From NCBI GenBank assembly GCA_045657205.1, contig JAZOSS010000054.1, positions 1 to 17,147 on the forward strand: 17,147 nt of DNA, written 5' to 3'. The stretch comes from RGIG7213 sp045657205 (GTDB taxonomy: Bacteria > Bacillota > Clostridia > Oscillospirales > CAG-272). Below are positions 14,754 through 17,147 of this stretch, piece by piece (position 1 is the stretch's first letter; every line of letters begins with the position of its first letter). Made by a program: the position numbers and the translations under genes. Under the pieces are notes generated by a model. It was not told the DNA's origin. It made no database searches and saw only the letters and a list, made by a program, of their open reading frames with translations.

Positions 14754-15356
14754 TCATCTTACGGATATCGTAAGTCCCGAATTGTTTACAAAGTATTCTC
14801 GCTGTACTGCCAATTTTCCGTCAAGAGTTTCATCGGCGACTTTAAAAAGTATCTTATCGTACCCTTTTATACCGCCAATCTTGATATCTCTGTCAATTGC
14901 AACCGTGCAGTATTTACCAAAAGCTTCTTTAATAAGATCGCTGTATACGATATCCTCGGGTCTTACGTAAAGAACTATTCTGTTGCTTTTCAAAACTTCC
15001 GCTATTTCTTTTGCGGACTTGCACAGTGCTGTCGGATATTTATCGGTTTTTGTAAACTCCGAAAGCTTGCTTGCGGCACGCTGTATTATTTCATCTGTCA
15101 TTTTGCTACGCATTGAAACAAGCTCGTTTCTTGCGTTCAGATGTTTTGACGCAAGCTCTGAAGAAATTTCCGATGCACCGCTTTCAACGCTTCTTTTTAT
15201 ATGTTTTTTTGCCGCAAATGCTATAGTCTGTTCAGCTTCTTTTAAACAAGCTGCTCTGTACTCAGCCATCTCGCGGGTGATTGCTTTATTTTCGTTTTCC
15301 GATTGCTGTTTTATTCCGGCAATCAGACCGTTGACTTTATCATCCAAATTTGACAT
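14754..15356 (-). CDS. V-type ATPase subunit E (peripheral stalk)
   Basis: The 200-residue protein fits subunit E: a long, charged alpha-helical N-terminal half (1-115, rich in Glu, Lys and Ala) and a compact C-terminal domain (about 120-200) with the strand pattern D-R-D-I-K-I-G-G-I-K-G-Y. In this family a G-G-x-x region precedes the last strands that bind the A3B3 head. It links the head to the membrane a-subunit as part of the peripheral stalk with subunit G/H, whose gene is not seen here. Its ATG shares one base with the subunit F stop (TGATG), and its stop overlaps a possible upstream start of subunit A. Sequence alone is divergent; operon position makes the call secure. Confidence 0.88.
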   Translation of the reverse strand: MSNLDDKVNGLIAGIKQQSENENKAITREMAEYRAACLKEAEQTIAFAAKKHIKRSVESGASEISSELASKHLNARNELVSMRSKMTDEIIQRAASKLSEFTKTDKYPTALCKSAKEIAEVLKSNRIVLYVRPEDIVYSDLIKEAFGKYCTVAIDRDIKIGGIKGYDKILFKVADETLDGKLAVQREYFVNNSGLTISVR

Positions 15357-15664
15357 CAGACTTTTACTCCTATTGCGTCACGGACGTATTTTTTTATAGA
15401 ATCCTTTGAACGGCCCGCGCTGTGTCTGTCGGGGATCTCAACTATAAGAGGACGGCGGCGGTTCAGCTTTATATCATATATAAGCTCAGGACAAATTGAA
15501 ACGAGAAGCTCGGTCATAAGTAGGACGCCTATGCTTTCATCATTTGAAGCTTTTTCGATCTCTCTTATTATTTCCTTTTCCTCGTGTACGACAACTCCCT
15601 CAATACCTGCAAGGCGCATACCTGTTACAGTATCTATGTTGTCGCTTATTACAAAGAATCTCAT
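15356..15664 (-). CDS. V-type ATPase subunit F (central stalk)
   Basis: The 102-residue protein has the subunit F fold pattern: M-R-F-F-V-I-S-D (1-8), T-V-T-G-M-R-L-A-G-I-E-G (12-23), a charged linker, and I-G-V-L-L-M-T-E-L-L (45-54), followed by P-L-I-V-E-I-P (72-78). Subunit F binds subunit D at the base of the rotor shaft and regulates coupling. Its start shares one base with the stop of the c-ring gene (TAATG) and its own stop overlaps the subunit E start, so the K-F-E genes are translationally coupled. Length is normal for bacterial subunit F. Confidence 0.9.
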   Translation of the reverse strand: MRFFVISDNIDTVTGMRLAGIEGVVVHEEKEIIREIEKASNDESIGVLLMTELLVSICPELIYDIKLNRRRPLIVEIPDRHSAGRSKDSIKKYVRDAIGVKV

Positions 15665-16119
15665 TATATCTTGTTAAGTATGAGGATGGATACAAGAAGT
15701 CCGTAAAGTGCGATACCTTCACCGAGAGCAACGAAGATAAGTGCTTTACCGAACGCCTTGGGGTCTTCGGAAGTTGCACCGATAGCGGCAGGTGCTGCAG
15801 ATGCTACGGCAATACCGCCGCCGAGACCTGCAATACCCGTAACGAGAGCTGCGGCAATATAACCGAGTCCGTCGGAAATATCCGATTTTTCCTCAGCTCC
15901 TGTTGTTTCCGTGCTTTCTGTCGAAGGTGCTTCCGCTTCTGTTGCGGAAACGGCAAACGTGAATACCGTTGAAAGTGCAAATATGCAAGCAAAAGCGCAC
16001 ATCTGACGTGTAAGGGCACTCTTTGCGGACAAGCCTCTTGAAACACGGCTTATCGAATAAATAACTGTTGCAAGAATAAGAACAAAGGGTATGGTCATTG
16101 AAATAATCTGAAATAACAT
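15664..16119 (-). CDS. V-type ATPase c-ring subunit (subunit K) with extra N-terminal membrane region
   Basis: The C-terminal 70 residues form a single proteolipid hairpin. Helix one is G-L-G-Y-I-A-A-A-L-V-T-G-I-A-G (84-98) with G-G-G-I-A-V-A-S (100-107). The loop is S-E-D-P, and helix two is A-L-I-F-V-A-L-G-E134-G-I-A-L-Y-G, with Glu134 the ion-carrying residue. The first 83 residues are not a second proteolipid repeat: a hydrophobic segment (5-23), a basic loop (24-40), a second hydrophobic segment ending V-S-A (42-59) and an acidic Ser/Thr-rich linker. This half may be a signal or membrane anchor, possibly cleaved after V-S-A. Helix one lacks the Gln, and helix two the Ser/Thr after Glu, typical of Na+ sites, so H+ coupling is more likely (inference). 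GAGG precedes the ATG at 16119. Confidence 0.9.
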   Translation of the reverse strand: MLFQIISMTIPFVLILATVIYSISRVSRGLSAKSALTRQMCAFACIFALSTVFTFAVSATEAEAPSTESTETTGAEEKSDISDGLGYIAAALVTGIAGLGGGIAVASAAPAAIGATSEDPKAFGKALIFVALGEGIALYGLLVSILILNKI

Positions 16120-16132
16120 TTTTTCCTCATTT

Positions 16133-16146
16133 CCGCCTTTCGGCTG
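16133..16146. other. Weak hairpin between subunits I and K
   Basis: On the minus strand GCC-GAAA-GGC (16144-16135) forms a 3-base stem capped by a GAAA tetraloop. It lies in the 48-base I-K gap, shortly before the GAGG site of K. It is short and has no U-tract; the downstream arm continues as GGCGGAAATGAGG. Its significance is doubtful. Confidence 0.25.
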
Positions 16147-16167
16147 TTAAATTTTTAAGTAATGTAT

Positions 16168-17147
16168 TTATTTATTTGTGACGGGCGTATACGCTTCGCC
16201 TTCGCCCGTGTAAAATCTTGAGAACATTTCGTAAAATTCAAGTCGTAATACCTGAATACCGACCAGAAGCGCTTCAAGGCACATAACAAGTCCGTTACCG
16301 ACTATAAGTATCAGAACGTACGGAACCCCCGATGACATTTCCGCCAGTGTGAAAACGACCTTCATCATTCCCGCGTGAACGAGAATGAACGCACCGACAC
16401 GCAAAAACGACATCGTATTAGTTACGTAGCTGAGAACCGTTTCAAAGACTTCAAAGAAGGTCTGCATTGCAAAATCGGATATGCTCTGCCCTTCTTCAAA
16501 AGGCTTTTTCTTTTCGAATATTCTTGTAAGCGGTTCGCTGAAGAACATCAAAAGCAAAGTTACGATTATAACAGGGATAGCAACAGCGGATGCCTTGCTT
16601 ATCAAAAGCAATGAAAGGACTGATACGTAGAAGAAAATACCCGCGACACCATTTGATGAAAACAAACAGTGTGCAAACTTCTTTTGTCTTAAACACGAGA
16701 AGATATTCATAAGTATCGACATCAGTACGAGGACGACACCTGCACCGACTGCTGCATATATTATCATCTGTGTTGTTGCCGGTTTCATTACCTCTATCGG
16801 CTTTTCGTGAAATCCGAGTGCGTAAAACATAGGGTTGAGCAATTCTTCAAACCCAAATACCGAACCGTAAGCAACACCGAACAAAGCAGACGATATACCG
16901 CACGGAACAAGTATTCTGCCAAGCGGCATCTTTTTGAGTTTCCACATAAGATATCCGATCAGCGCAAGAACGAGTCCTTGTCCGAGGTCACCGAACATTA
17001 TACCGAAAAGGAGCGTATAAGTTATTGCAACGAATGACGTCGGATCGCTTTCCGTATACGACGGCATACCGTACATACCGACGTAAAACTCGTAAGGTCT
17101 TACAAGCGGATTGTTTTTAAGCTTCACCGGGGGGGATAGCTTCGTTT
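16168..17147 (-). CDS. V-type ATPase subunit I (a-subunit), C-terminal membrane part only
   Basis: The frame remains open to the right edge, so only the last 325 residues are present; the GTG at 17127 is an internal valine codon, not a start. The fragment begins T-K-L-S-P-P-V-K-L-K-N-N, the conserved junction (P-P-x-x-L-K-N) between the cytoplasmic and membrane halves of the a-subunit. It is followed by P-Y-E-F-Y-V-G-M-Y-G-M-P-S-Y, six or seven membrane helices, and the key S-F-L-R-V-G-A-F helix whose arginine (fragment residue about 249) faces the c-ring glutamate. A final helix pair precedes a short tail. This subunit provides the half-channels for ion passage. It is upstream of subunit K by 48 bases, in standard order. 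The missing N-terminus is about as long again. Confidence 0.95.
   Translation of the reverse strand, partial: TKLSPPVKLKNNPLVRPYEFYVGMYGMPSYTESDPTSFVAITYTLLFGIMFGDLGQGLVLALIGYLMWKLKKMPLGRILVPCGISSALFGVAYGSVFGFEELLNPMFYALGFHEKPIEVMKPATTQMIIYAAVGAGVVLVLMSILMNIFSCLRQKKFAHCLFSSNGVAGIFFYVSVLSLLLISKASAVAIPVIIVTLLLMFFSEPLTRIFEKKKPFEEGQSISDFAMQTFFEVFETVLSYVTNTMSFLRVGAFILVHAGMMKVVFTLAEMSSGVPYVLILIVGNGLVMCLEALLVGIQVLRLEFYEMFSRFYTGEGEAYTPVTNK

Noticed and set aside
15544..15972. Plus-strand cysteine-rich frame (142 codons) opposite subunits F and K
   Set aside because: The Cys/Arg runs come from the reverse of Ala/Gly-rich c-subunit codons; no independent support.
16168..17127. Subunit I as a complete 319-residue protein starting at 17127
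   Set aside because: The codon is GTG in the middle of the conserved P-P-V-K-L-K-N-N segment and the frame continues to the window edge, so this is a truncated view of a longer gene.

Overview
The window looks like a low-to-medium GC Gram-positive chromosome, most likely a gut- or rumen-type clostridium (Oscillospiraceae/Ruminococcaceae-like). Reasons are the purine-rich ribosome binding sites, a clostridial-type Rex repressor, a DnaD plus DnaC/DnaI-like helicase-loader pair, a YerB-type (DUF3048) lipoprotein and a bacterial V/A-type ATPase. The assignment is inference from gene content. All genes are chromosomal housekeeping or near-housekeeping types, and I see no transposase, integrase, phage gene, CRISPR array, rRNA or tRNA.

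Layout. (1) 1-787, minus strand: the first 262 codons of an exported ComEC-type metallo-beta-lactamase-fold lipoprotein, cut by the left edge. (2) 921-3630, plus strand: an S1-domain RNA-binding protein, a DUF3048 lipoprotein with a near-consensus promoter, and a small CBM9-like protein. A hairpin terminator at 3631-3675 closes this block and lies against the end of the converging operon. (3) 7515-3679, minus strand: isocitrate/isopropylmalate-family dehydrogenase, Rex, DnaD-like protein and DnaC/DnaI-like loader, tightly packed with the last three overlapping. (4) 7516-7908: a 393-base AT-rich non-coding gap with a DnaA-box cluster and a perfect Rex-like palindrome. (5) 10854-7909, minus strand: galU (strong promoter), dCMP deaminase, rimI, tsaD. 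(6) 17147-10961, minus strand: V-type ATPase genes I (partial)-K-F-E-A-B-D.

How the parts may fit together. The V-ATPase operon encodes the a-subunit, c-ring, F, E, A3B3 head and D shaft of an ion pump or synthase. Subunit C/d and the G/H stalk subunit are not in the window. The galU operon combines UDP-glucose supply, dCMP deamination and tRNA t6A or protein N-acetyl modification. The icd-rex-dnaD-dnaC operon joins NAD(P)-linked carbon metabolism, an NADH sensor and replication-initiation factors.

The most unusual part of the window is the gap upstream of that operon. It holds a perfect DnaA box in tandem with a degenerate one, several near-matches, helically phased TCAAG repeats and a Rex-like inverted repeat with a 6-base spacer. 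It could be a DnaA-binding regulatory cluster or, less likely, a replication origin. Gene orientation argues against an origin, because operons on both sides run in the same direction.
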